The translations under genes were made by a program, and so were the position numbers. Under the pieces are notes generated by a model that saw only the letters and a list, made by a program, of their open reading frames with translations, was not told the origin of the DNA and made no database searches. From Clostridium sp. CAG:609 (GTDB taxonomy: Bacteria; Bacillota_I; Bacilli_A; RF39; UBA660), in contig FR903525.1 in NCBI GenBank assembly GCA_000438075.1, positions 1-64,000 on the forward strand: a stretch of DNA of 64,000 nt, given 5' to 3'. Below are positions 25,685-33,729 of the stretch, in pieces (positions within the stretch are counted from its first letter, which is position 1; each line of letters opens with the position of its first letter).

Positions 25685-27013
25685 ATGGATAACAAAAATA
25701 TAAATCCGTTTGATGATGTATCGGATGACCGTAATTGGAGACATAAAAGTGATAAACTAAAAAAGTATATTGAAGCTGGTGCTAATGTTTATGAAGGAGA
25801 TTTAATTTATGAAAATTTAACAACCGCGGAAGGTATTGTTTTTCCTGAAGTAGTTAATGGTAACGTGTATTTAAGTAATTTAAAAAGTGCAAAGGGATTA
25901 GTTCTTCCTAAATACATTAATGGATTCTTAGATTTAGAATTTTTACATGATGCAGAAGGATTACAACTTTGTGATGTTGAAGATGCAGTAATTTTAAATG
26001 GATTACATTCTGCTAAGGGACTAAAAATACCATATGATTTTGATTTAGATAAGATTCAATGTGAAGATGAAAGTGTATTATATGAAATTAAGCAAAACCC
26101 AACTAAGTATTTTGTGGACTTACCAGAAAAAAAGGATATAAATGAAAAATTTTATGAAAGAAGAAATACAAGTTTAAAAGAAATATATTGTCAAAGGATG
26201 ATTGAACTAATTACCAGAAAATTAGATCTTGGAGTTGCACTTGATGAAGACGAAATAAAGTTTTTAAATAATGCCAAAGATAAAGCTATATTTTTTGATG
26301 TTGATAGCAGATATATGGTTGATCAAATTGAAGATTTGAAAAAAAGAGTTCAAGAAGAAAATGGTAAAAGTATACAAAAAAGTGAAAATGTTGAATATAA
26401 TGGAGATTTAAACTTTAATAAAGTAACTTATGCTTCGAGATTAAATCTTCCAAAAAAACTAAATGGTGATTTAAATTTAGATGGTGTAACTAGTGCAGTT
26501 GGTTTAGTTCTACCTGAAGTTATTAATGGAAATCTTAGTTTAAATGGTTTAACTAGTGCAGTTGGTTTAGTTCTACCTGAAGTTATTAATGGTGATTTAA
26601 ATTTAAATGGAATAATAAGTCCGGAAGGATTAGTTTTACCTAAGATATGTAAATCTATTGAATTAAATAGTTTAACTTCTGCGGAAGGATTGGTTTTTCC
26701 TGATACAATAGTTGGTTTATTAAGTTTAAATAGTTTAACAAAACCTGATGGACTTGTACTTCCAAAAGATGAAGTGGGTGAACTATGGTTGCCCAAATTA
26801 GTTAGTGCTGATGGATTAATCATTCCAAAGAAAATTATTGAAGCCGTTAACTTAGATAGTTTACAATCTGCGGAAGGATTGAAATTTCATCCAGGTTTTG
26901 ATCTTGATTATATAGATTGTAATGATGAAATTAAAGAAGAAATAATGAATAATCCAGAAAAATATTATGTAATCGAAGAAGAATTAGAAGAAAATACTGA
27001 AAGAGGTAGATAA
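25685..27013 (+). CDS. leucine-rich-type repeat protein (21-residue units)
   Basis: A 442-residue protein with two blocks of a 21-22-residue repeat, consensus about L-x-L-x-G-L-T-S-A-x-G-L-V-L-P-E-V-I-N-G. One block is at residues 40-120 and the other at about 245-395, separated by a helical segment (KDINEKFYERRNTSLKEIYC). The pattern suggests a solenoid of short beta strands. No signal peptide is present, so it should be cytosolic. Two units at 26488 and 26551 share an identical 42-bp stretch. ATG at 25685 follows GGAGGG. Stop is directly followed by a terminator. Role unknown; solenoids of this type usually bind proteins. Confidence 0.7.
   Translation: MDNKNINPFDDVSDDRNWRHKSDKLKKYIEAGANVYEGDLIYENLTTAEGIVFPEVVNGNVYLSNLKSAKGLVLPKYINGFLDLEFLHDAEGLQLCDVEDAVILNGLHSAKGLKIPYDFDLDKIQCEDESVLYEIKQNPTKYFVDLPEKKDINEKFYERRNTSLKEIYCQRMIELITRKLDLGVALDEDEIKFLNNAKDKAIFFDVDSRYMVDQIEDLKKRVQEENGKSIQKSENVEYNGDLNFNKVTYASRLNLPKKLNGDLNLDGVTSAVGLVLPEVINGNLSLNGLTSAVGLVLPEVINGDLNLNGIISPEGLVLPKICKSIELNSLTSAEGLVFPDTIVGLLSLNSLTKPDGLVLPKDEVGELWLPKLVSADGLIIPKKIIEAVNLDSLQSAEGLKFHPGFDLDYIDCNDEIKEEIMNNPEKYYVIEEELEENTERGR
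26488..26592 (+). repeat. 63-bp direct repeat inside the repeat-protein gene
   Basis: Two copies of a 42-bp identical segment (26488-26529 and 26551-26592) are exactly 63 bp, or 21 codons, apart. Flanking units have diverged, so this pair is the youngest duplication. Confidence 0.8.
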
Positions 27014-27014
27014 A

Positions 27015-27037
27015 AAAGAATCCGTTGAGGATTCTTT
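27015..27037. terminator. terminator after the repeat-protein gene (left copy)
   Basis: The arms AAAGAATCC and GGATTCTTT pair around a 5-nt loop, giving a perfect 9-bp stem. The 190-bp element begins at its last base. The same hairpin recurs at 29332, on the far side of the putative insertion. Confidence 0.8.
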
Positions 27038-27230
27038 CAGGCTGTTGACAAAGTCGTTTTTTCAAATCGGCTTTGTTACAGCCTTTTATATTTCTCCCAC
27101 TAAGATATAAAAAAAGAGCATTTTTTAGGGATTAAGTACCTAATATTTGCTCTTTTTTAAACAATTTAACTCACTTTGCTTTTTTTTAAAACTAATTTTT
27201 TTCAAAAAAGATAGTTTGTCAACAATCTGA
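27037..27230 (+). mobile_element. MITE-like structured repeat, copy 1
   Basis: A 194-bp non-coding element with imperfect 16-bp terminal inverted repeats: left TCAGGCTGTTGACAAA, right TTTGTCAACAATCTGA. Near the left end a long hairpin (GGCTGT...ACAGCC, enclosing AAAGTCG/CGGCTTT) runs into T's. A second hairpin lies mid-element (AGAGCA...TGCTCT with GG/CC inside). It has about 95 percent identity to copy 2 at 29142. No transposase is seen; it would be moved by one encoded elsewhere, or act as a terminator-like repeat. Confidence 0.75.
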
Positions 27231-27477
27231 GACTTTATTCATTAAGTCAGTTTGGCTTTTACTTTTTATGTAGTAAAATATCAATCTACTATTTAAGAGT
27301 AGAAAATTATGATAATTTTAAAAAAAGAAATGAAGAAATGTTTTTATAAACGTTGAATCATTCTAAAGTGCACAAATAAGTGCAATTAAGTAATAAAAGT
27401 GTGTTTTCAATGATGTGAACCCCGTTTCTTGGACAAAAGAGAAGCGAGGTTTTTATATGTCAAAATTATATTAAAAT
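27231..27477. other. non-coding inner flank of the composite element
   Basis: No gene was found. A terminator-like hairpin at about 27417-27455 (AACCCCGTTTCT ... AGAAGCGAGGTT then T's) lies near the end of the minus-strand gene at 27478 and could stop it. Its sequence resembles the structured ends of IS3-type elements, but I cannot confirm that. Confidence 0.4.
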
Positions 27478-28314
27478 TTAATAAGAACCTAAATTACTAT
27501 CATTTCCTAAATATTTATATTGTTCATTGATAAAACTTTTATATTGATCAAATACTTCTCTATTAGTATTTGAGAATTTATAAACATAATTAGAAATATC
27601 CAAAAAGAAATTTATTTCATCAATTGTTTGTAAGTTTGCTATACATTCAAAATGAAAACGTAAAACACCAAATAATAACTTTCTATCATCTATTGTGCTA
27701 TTTTTACAAATTTTTTGTAACATTTCAAAATAATTTTTAAACAAATATAAAGCAGATTCATTTTCTTTAAAATAGTCTTTTCCCATACTAGCATTAAATT
27801 TAATATTGTTTAAAACGCTACTATAATCCAATTTAACATCACTATCAAAATCTTCAATAGTTATAGATTTAGCACCACTTAAAGGATAAGTAGAAAAAGT
27901 ATTTGGTAATGTAAATAAGCAATAATGCGTCTTATAAAATTTTTCCTTATAAGTTTCGTATTGTTTTTTGTAATCATCATCATCCATAAATTTTAAATTT
28001 AAGTTACAAAAGCTATCTTCAAATCTTATATACATATCACGAAGTAAATCCCTGTAGCTCAAATCATCTTCTACTATTTGTTTTACCTCATCATAACTAA
28101 CCTTTTTTCCATAATATATCATACTAACTAATTCAGATGGATAAATATCCAATATTTTTCCATCAAACATTCTTTTTTCACCATCTAAAAATGACATTCT
28201 TAACCAAGTATTTTTATAAAGTGGTAATTTTCTAATAGTTTCAAGTGAGAAATCTTCAACCTCATAAAAAGTTGGTTCATCAGTTCCTACGTCAAATTGT
28301 ACAAATTTTGCCAT
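27478..28314 (-). CDS. hypothetical protein inside the composite element
   Basis: A 278-residue soluble protein, acidic, with no recognised domain. The first 80 residues look beta-rich (VQFDVGTDEPTFYEVEDFSL, TWLRMSFLDGEKRMFDGKIL) and the rest helical (SALYLFKNYFEMLQKICKNS, KLLFGVLRFHFECIANLQTI). The overall text resembles phage or plasmid accessory proteins rather than core genes. It is divergent from the next gene, with about 200 bp between them. It lies between the two 190-bp repeats. Function unknown. Confidence 0.6.
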   Translation of the reverse strand: MAKFVQFDVGTDEPTFYEVEDFSLETIRKLPLYKNTWLRMSFLDGEKRMFDGKILDIYPSELVSMIYYGKKVSYDEVKQIVEDDLSYRDLLRDMYIRFEDSFCNLNLKFMDDDDYKKQYETYKEKFYKTHYCLFTLPNTFSTYPLSGAKSITIEDFDSDVKLDYSSVLNNIKFNASMGKDYFKENESALYLFKNYFEMLQKICKNSTIDDRKLLFGVLRFHFECIANLQTIDEINFFLDISNYVYKFSNTNREVFDQYKSFINEQYKYLGNDSNLGSY

Positions 28315-28470
28315 AATATCAACTCCATATAATATAATTATAACATTTTTTTTACAGAATTTATAGGAATATTACATAACTTTACAATGTTTGTACTCAT
28401 CACACACAAATAAAAACATAATTAAAATTAGATTAAATTTTTTATAATAAACACATGAAACATACTAAAC

Positions 28471-28499
28471 TTGTAAAAAAAATAAAAATATGATATAAT
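28471..28499 (+). promoter_or_regulatory. promoter for the internal plus-strand gene
   Basis: TTGTAA and TATAAT are separated by exactly 17 bp, a good sigma-A-type promoter, 18 bp before the start codon. It implies that the cargo gene is expressed from inside the element. Confidence 0.6.
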
Positions 28500-28516
28500 T
28501 TAATCGAGGTGAAATC

Positions 28517-29110
28517 ATGGATAAAATTAGAAATTTACCAAATTATAATACTTATTCAATAGAATTAATGAATGCCGTTGTTAAAGAGGATCAAAATACA
28601 ATTAATCAAATTTTTAATAAGATAGATGAAGAATTAAGAAAAATTAGAAAAGAAAAAAGTATAACTTTTGAAAGAAGTCAAAAAATGTGGAATGACCCAG
28701 AATCACATCTTAGGGCAGTACAATTAGAAGAAGTAACAGATTTAAAAATGGAATTTGATGATAATTTAGGGTTATTTCAATTAGCAAATTTAATTCAATA
28801 TGAACCTGTTATGACAATAACATTCACAAAAATGCTTAAAAATCTCAGTGATATAAGACTAAGAACAAATATAAGAACTGCACGAAGTGAAAAAATGTGG
28901 AATAACCCAGAATCACATTTCAAAGCAGTAGAAGCGGAAAAACAAGCAGATTTAGAAAATGAAATTACTGATTTAATGAGTTTATACAATATTGCACAAT
29001 CTGCAAATTATACTAAAGGTATTGAATTAATAACTAATAGATTAAATAAGATAGCACCAAATTTAGCTGATAGTTTAATTCCTAAAAATAGTGGTACAGT
29101 ACATAAATAA
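28517..29110 (+). CDS. hypothetical protein with internal duplication
   Basis: A 197-residue soluble helical protein. Two copies of a motif, S-x-KMWN-D/N-PESH-x-x-AV-x-x-E, occur at about residues 54-75 and 118-139, each followed by an acidic helix. The roughly 64-residue period indicates an internal duplication. Similar KxWxNPE phrases occur in DNA-binding repeats of HNH or GIY-YIG homing nucleases, but no nuclease motif is present and the likeness may be chance. GAGGTG precedes the ATG. A hairpin (AGATGACTAC / GTAATCATCT) follows the stop. Function unknown. Confidence 0.65.
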   Translation: MDKIRNLPNYNTYSIELMNAVVKEDQNTINQIFNKIDEELRKIRKEKSITFERSQKMWNDPESHLRAVQLEEVTDLKMEFDDNLGLFQLANLIQYEPVMTITFTKMLKNLSDIRLRTNIRTARSEKMWNNPESHFKAVEAEKQADLENEITDLMSLYNIAQSANYTKGIELITNRLNKIAPNLADSLIPKNSGTVHK

Positions 29111-29117
29111 TTTTAAA

Positions 29118-29143
29118 AGATGACTACAATTCGTAATCATCTC
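29118..29143 (+). terminator. terminator-like hairpin before repeat copy 2
   Basis: The arms AGATGA-TAC and GTA-TCATCT pair around a short loop just after the plus-strand gene. Copy 2 of the 190-bp element begins on its distal arm, repeating the relation seen at copy 1. Confidence 0.55.
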
Positions 29144-29332
29144 AGGCTGTTGACAAAGTCGATTTTTCAAATCGGCTTTTTCACAGCCTTTTATATTTCT
29201 CCCACTAAGATATAAAAAAAAACATTTTTTAGGGATTAAGCACCTAATATTTGCTCTTTTTTAAACAATTTAACCCACTTTGCTTTTTTTAAAACTAATT
29301 TTTTCAAAAAAGATAGTTTGTCAACAATCTGA
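29142..29332 (+). mobile_element. MITE-like structured repeat, copy 2
   Basis: A 191-bp direct-orientation copy of the element at 27037, with the same 16-bp terminal inverted repeats (TCAGGCTGTTGACAAA ... TTTGTCAACAATCTGA). A few substitutions and short poly-T or poly-A length changes separate the two. Its right end abuts the duplicated terminator hairpin. Confidence 0.75.
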
Positions 29333-29354
29333 AAGAATCCGTTGAGGGTTCTTT
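29332..29354. terminator. terminator after the metallophosphoesterase gene (right copy)
   Basis: This is the same 23-bp hairpin as at 27015 with one base changed (AAAGAATCC / GGGTTCTTT). On the minus strand it directly follows the phosphoesterase stop codon. The duplicate pair brackets the 2.3 kb segment with both repeats. Confidence 0.75.
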
Positions 29355-30175
29355 TAATTTGCATATATTTTAGGTAAGTTATATATAAAAGTAAATTTGT
29401 AGTAATTTGATTTCATGCTTTTATTTAAGTCATAGCTTTTAGTAAATTTTTTATTATAATCGATGCCTGTTTTTAATATATATAATATAATGTTAGACCA
29501 TTCTGGACATTCTTCATAGTATTTACTAGATTGGTAATAGTTTTTAACTTCATCAAAGATAAATGGTAATTCAATTTGTTCATAAATTGTTATATCTTCA
29601 TTTATTGATAAAATACCAAAAGTTGAAGTAGATGGTTTACCAAGAAATGTGTTAATGGCACCGGTGTTAATAAATAAATGATTTTTATATTCTTTATAAA
29701 AGTATTTATGTGTATGTGCAAATAAGAATATATCTGCATCATAATCATTAAGTAGCTTATTAAATGTTGATATTGATGTTTGATTTATTATATCTTTTGT
29801 ATTGTATGGACTTCCATGAGATAAAAGTATTTTTTTATTATTAATTGTTACCATTTTTGATGTTGGTAACTTTTTTAAATATTCTAAATTTTCTTCAGTC
29901 AAATTTTTTTTTGTATAATATAATGGGTAGTATTTTTCATTTTCACTGGACATACTTGGAGTTATATTTAATACTGATTCTTCGCGATTTCCAAGGATCA
30001 CTTCAGCATTTAGGCTCCGTAAAGTATCTATTATTTTATTATCATCTGGTCCATCAGTTAAAAAATCTCCGCATACTAAAAATTTAGATATATTCATATC
30101 TTTACAATAATCTAATACTTTTGTTAATAAGTAATAGTTTCCGTGGATATCATTTAATATTGCAACTTTTTCCAT
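29354..30175 (-). CDS. calcineurin-like metallophosphoesterase
   Basis: A 273-residue predicted cytosolic phosphoesterase with the full dinuclear-metal motif set: DIHGN (residues 9-13), GDFLTDGPD, GNRE, LLSHGSP and FAHTHKY. The arrangement fits YfcE/MJ0936-type phosphodiesterases, or the related diadenosine tetraphosphatase group. The first 200 residues hold the catalytic fold; the last 70 are lineage-specific. It lies directly left of oriC and points away from it, so it is the first gene on the left replichore. The substrate cannot be read from sequence. Confidence 0.88.
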   Translation of the reverse strand: MEKVAILNDIHGNYYLLTKVLDYCKDMNISKFLVCGDFLTDGPDDNKIIDTLRSLNAEVILGNREESVLNITPSMSSENEKYYPLYYTKKNLTEENLEYLKKLPTSKMVTINNKKILLSHGSPYNTKDIINQTSISTFNKLLNDYDADIFLFAHTHKYFYKEYKNHLFINTGAINTFLGKPSTSTFGILSINEDITIYEQIELPFIFDEVKNYYQSSKYYEECPEWSNIILYILKTGIDYNKKFTKSYDLNKSMKSNYYKFTFIYNLPKIYAN

Positions 30176-30207
30176 CTTACATCTTAATCATTATAACATA
30201 CTTTTTT

Positions 30208-30420
30208 GTTGATAACTAGCCCTTTTTGTGGATTGTGGATAATTTGTTGATAACTTAAAAAAATTATCCACAGAATTAACAACATTTTATCAAAAGTGAC
30301 TTTGTGGATAAAATGTTAGTAAGTGATGTGTTTATAAAAAATTGTTAGTTTTGTTGATAACTCTTGTAAATAGGCATATTTCTGGGAATTTTTATGTGGA
30401 TAACTTTGTGGATAAAATGT
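30208..30420. other. oriC: origin of replication, DnaA-box cluster upstream of dnaA
   Basis: Five perfect DnaA boxes (TTATCCACA or its complement) lie at 30234, 30264, 30303, 30395 and 30407. Looser TGTTGATAA boxes lie at about 30208, 30245 and 30352. Gene orientation switches here from minus to plus. Together with boxes after dnaA this is the bipartite layout known from Bacillus. Confidence 0.9.
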
Positions 30421-30520
30421 TAATTTAAAAAAATTATCAAAATATGTTAATTTACTCTTTTATTTTTATCAAAAATGGGGTAAAATTTAGATACAGATTT
30501 AAGTGAAGCGGGGTGAGGTT

Positions 30521-31864
30521 TTGAAAACTGATGAATTATTTACCAAATTTTTGAATGATATACAAACTCAAGTTAGTCAGAATGCATATACAATATGGTT
30601 TTCGAAACTAGAGCTCTTGTCAATTGTTAATAACGTTGTTACTATCAAGGTTCCAATGGAAATACATAAACAAATGCTTTCTGATACTTATGCTGATATT
30701 ATTGATGCTTCATTCTTTGCAATGACAGGAATCAACTATACATTTAAGTATATTACTGAAGATGAAGTTGAAACATTTGTGGAACCTGTTGTGGAAGAAC
30801 AAGTTGAAGAAAAGGAAATTGAGTGGAATACTAACTTAAATCCTAAGTTTACCTTTGATAATTATGTTGTTGGTAATTCAAATAGACTTGCTTTTGTAGC
30901 TGCTAGGGCTGTTGCTGAGGCACCCGGAACTATTCATAATCCTTTATTTATATATGGAAGAAGTGGAATAGGTAAGACACATTTGATGCAAGCAATAGGT
31001 AATTATATTAAGGATCATTCAAATTTAAAAGTTTTATATACAACAAGTAATGAATTTAGGGATGAATTTACTGGTATTGCTAATAGTAATAATAAAATAG
31101 GGTATGCTAATGATTTTAAAAATAAGTATAGAAATGTTGATGTGTTGATAATTGATGATATTCAATTTTTAGTAGAGGCTGAGAAAACTCAACAAGAATT
31201 CTTCCATACATTTAATGCACTTCATCAAGCAAATAAACAGATTATTATTAGTAGTGATAAGAGTCCGGATGACTTAAAAAAGATAGAGGAACGTCTTCGA
31301 AGCAGGTTTATGTGGGGACTTCCTGTTGATATTTATCCTCCAGATTTTAATCTTAGATGTGAAATAATTAGATCAAAGGTTAAAAATACAAGTATAGAGA
31401 ATAAATTAAATGATGATGTTATAGAATATATAGCTAATTCATGTGTTAATGATGTTAGACACATTGAAGGAACTATAAACAGGTTGCTAGCTTACACAGC
31501 AATGATGGTTCCTGATAAAATTACTTTGGATTTTGCAAATGAAGCATTGAATGATTATGTTAATACCAACATATTTATCAACAATTCTATTAGCTCGATT
31601 CAAAGTGCAGTCGCAGAATACTTTAAAATATCGGTAGATGATTTAAAAAGTAAGAGGCGAACTAATACAGTTGTTAAGCCAAGACATATTGCTATGTACT
31701 TATGCAGGGTAGAAACTGATGAGAACTTAATGAAGATTGGTTTAGAATTTGGTGGAAGAGATCATTCCACGGTTAGTACAGCGTGTGATAAGATAAAAGA
31801 AGAGTTAGAAAAAAATCCTAATTTAAACAATGTTATCAAAGATATCAAAATGAAATTACAATAA
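30521..31864 (+). CDS. dnaA: chromosomal replication initiator protein
   Basis: AAA+ initiator that binds the DnaA boxes around it and opens the origin. Domain I is at the N-terminus (about residues 1-80), followed by an acidic linker. Domain III has Walker A FIYGRSGIGKTHLMQAIGNY and Walker B VDVLIIDDIQFL. Domain IV carries the DNA-binding helix with GGRDHSTVSTACDKI. Start: GTG at 30503 has no ribosome-binding site, whereas TTG at 30521 has GGGGTGAGG just upstream and matches the expected N-terminus MKTDELFTKFL. The length is 447 residues. Confidence 0.97.
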   Translation: MKTDELFTKFLNDIQTQVSQNAYTIWFSKLELLSIVNNVVTIKVPMEIHKQMLSDTYADIIDASFFAMTGINYTFKYITEDEVETFVEPVVEEQVEEKEIEWNTNLNPKFTFDNYVVGNSNRLAFVAARAVAEAPGTIHNPLFIYGRSGIGKTHLMQAIGNYIKDHSNLKVLYTTSNEFRDEFTGIANSNNKIGYANDFKNKYRNVDVLIIDDIQFLVEAEKTQQEFFHTFNALHQANKQIIISSDKSPDDLKKIEERLRSRFMWGLPVDIYPPDFNLRCEIIRSKVKNTSIENKLNDDVIEYIANSCVNDVRHIEGTINRLLAYTAMMVPDKITLDFANEALNDYVNTNIFINNSISSIQSAVAEYFKISVDDLKSKRRTNTVVKPRHIAMYLCRVETDENLMKIGLEFGGRDHSTVSTACDKIKEELEKNPNLNNVIKDIKMKLQ

Positions 31865-31995
31865 AATGTTGATAACTTGGGGATAATGTTAACAATTTTT
31901 TCTAGATTTTATGCTGATTTTTGTGAGTTATCCACATTATCAACGCTATAATAAAAATAATAATAAATAATAAAAAGAAAGAAGGATGAAAAATT
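31865..31995. other. dnaA-dnaN spacer with DnaA boxes and candidate unwinding element
   Basis: A perfect DnaA box lies at 31928-31936, with looser ones at about 31869 and 31937. They are followed by an A/T-only run at 31948-31978 made of AAT-type triplets. In Bacillus the duplex-unwinding element with DnaA-trio repeats lies in exactly this spacer, so this is the best candidate for the unwinding site. It also carries the dnaN ribosome-binding site. Confidence 0.7.
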
Positions 31996-33114
31996 ATGAA
32001 ATGGACAATTGAAAAAAATGTTATTTTAGAAGCTTTAAATAATGTTACTAAAGCTTTAAGTCAAAGGACAACAATTCCAGTATTAAATGGTATTGTGTTT
32101 GATGTTAGTGAAGGTGGAATTGAACTTCTTGCAAGTGATTCTGAATTAACTATTAAGGTTATTATACCTAGTACTGATATTAAGTATTTAGAAGGTAGTG
32201 GTAAAATTATTATTCAAAGTAAGTACTTTGTTGATATGATTAGAAAGATGCCAAGTGATTTAATTGATTTTGAAGTTGAAGATAATCTTAAAATAAAGAT
32301 TAGTACTCCGAATAATCAATATAGATTAAATTGTTATAATCCGAATGATTATCCCAATATTTCTTTAGAAAAAAGTGGAGATGTTATCAATATTGAAAGT
32401 TCTACTTTAAGAGATATTATTAGTCAAACTTCATATGCGTTATCAACACAAGAAGTAAGACCACTTTTAACTGGTATTAATTTAAAAATTAATGGTGATA
32501 TCTTGGAATGTATTTGTACAGATTCTTATAGATTATCAAAGAAAAATATTAAGTTGGCAACACCAGTTAATAAACAAGTTAATATTGTTATTCCAGGAAG
32601 AAGTATTACTGAACTTGAAAAGATTATTGCAGATGATGTTAATGTAGAAGTCTATGTATTTACTAACAAAATATTATTTGTTTATAAAAATATATATGTT
32701 CAAAGTAATTTATTAAGTGGTACATATCCAGAAACTAGTCATTTTATACCAAATGATTTTGCATATATGATTAATCTTAATATGAAAGAGTTTTATGATG
32801 CAGTAGATAGAGCTGCTTTACTTGCTCAGAATAAAGAAAAGAATATTATAAAGATGCATATACAAGATAAAGAAATGGTTATTACGTCTACTAGCAATGA
32901 GCTAGGAAATGCGGAAGAAAAATTACATATTGATTGTAATAATAAAGAAAAGATTGAAGTATCATTTTCTAGTAAGTTTATGATGGATGCATTAAAGGTT
33001 ATAAAAGAAGAAAATATATTGTTACTTCTTAATACTGATGATAAACCAATACTTATTAAACCTGTTACTGATGAGTCATTAACTGAATTAATTTTACCAA
33101 TTAAGACATATTAA
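31996..33114 (+). CDS. dnaN: DNA polymerase III beta sliding clamp
   Basis: A 372-residue ring-forming processivity clamp, three repeats of the clamp fold per subunit. Typical segments are ALNNVTKALSQRTTIPVLNG, ELEKIIADD, and the C-terminal KPVTDESLTELILPIKTY that ends in the partner-binding groove region. AAAGAAGG lies before the ATG. It is separated from dnaA by an origin spacer and followed by a strong terminator. The length and order are as in Bacillus. Confidence 0.97.
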   Translation: MKWTIEKNVILEALNNVTKALSQRTTIPVLNGIVFDVSEGGIELLASDSELTIKVIIPSTDIKYLEGSGKIIIQSKYFVDMIRKMPSDLIDFEVEDNLKIKISTPNNQYRLNCYNPNDYPNISLEKSGDVINIESSTLRDIISQTSYALSTQEVRPLLTGINLKINGDILECICTDSYRLSKKNIKLATPVNKQVNIVIPGRSITELEKIIADDVNVEVYVFTNKILFVYKNIYVQSNLLSGTYPETSHFIPNDFAYMINLNMKEFYDAVDRAALLAQNKEKNIIKMHIQDKEMVITSTSNELGNAEEKLHIDCNNKEKIEVSFSSKFMMDALKVIKEENILLLLNTDDKPILIKPVTDESLTELILPIKTY

Positions 33115-33143
33115 GGAACAAATTTAGATTTGCTCCTTTTTTT
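33112..33143 (+). terminator. rho-independent terminator after dnaN
   Basis: The arms AAGGA-CAAAT and ATTTG-TCCTT pair around a short loop, followed by seven T's. It isolates dnaA-dnaN from the comK-like gene. Confidence 0.85.
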
Positions 33144-33195
33144 CGACAAATTTTTCACTTTTTTTGTGGTATTATAGGTAGCTACAGGAGGTATT

Positions 33196-33615
33196 ATGGA
33201 TAGAATTAATGGTAAAACATTGATTATTTATTATAATAATTTTAATACTGTAATGATAAATACTGATGGTAAAATAATTATTAATGGAAATTTTATTAGA
33301 TCTATTTTGAATAAGAGTTGTATATTTTATGGAAGTTCTTTAAATGGTAGATTAAAAGGTAGTAAAGATTTGCTAAAATGTAGATATAAGTTACCTATTA
33401 TTATTAGTGAAAGTAATAGATTAATATTTTTTCCTGTTAATAAATATTTTTGGATTAATTTTAATATGATAGAATCATTTGAAAAAAAGGAAAATCATAC
33501 AATAATTACATTTAAAAATGGTTATAAAAGAAGTATTTTTGTTTCATATAGAGTGGTAAATAATCAAATGCTTAAGTGTAGTAGATTGTGGCTAGAATAT
33601 TTAGAAAGAAAATAA
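33196..33615 (+). CDS. ComK-like competence transcription factor
   Basis: A 139-residue protein with strong positional likeness to Bacillus ComK. CIFYGSSLNGRLKGSKDLLK matches ComK's CRFFGSSYAGRKAGTYEV. KLPIIISESNRLIFFPVN matches KPPIMVDPSNQIFLFPT. FWINFNMIESFEK, TFKNGYKRSIFVSYRVVNNQ and LWLEYL follow in order. It is shorter than ComK (192 residues), lacking the C-terminal tail involved in ComK degradation. GGAGG precedes the ATG. It lies alone between dnaN and recF, where Bacillus has yaaA (S4 RNA-binding protein). ComK activates DNA-uptake genes; none of those is in this window. Confidence 0.8.
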   Translation: MDRINGKTLIIYYNNFNTVMINTDGKIIINGNFIRSILNKSCIFYGSSLNGRLKGSKDLLKCRYKLPIIISESNRLIFFPVNKYFWINFNMIESFEKKENHTIITFKNGYKRSIFVSYRVVNNQMLKCSRLWLEYLERK

Positions 33616-33729
33616 TGATTTTAGTTAGTTTTTTCTTTTAAATAGGTCTATTTTATGGTATAATTATTGTGTGTATAGGTATACCATTGTGCCTTGTATT
33701 TTAATTGTAGGGCAAAAAAGGGGGTATTT

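Noticed and set aside
27417..27455. End of an IS3-type insertion sequence
   Set aside because: The hairpin text is suggestive only; no transposase remnant or partner end was found, so I describe it as a terminator-like hairpin.
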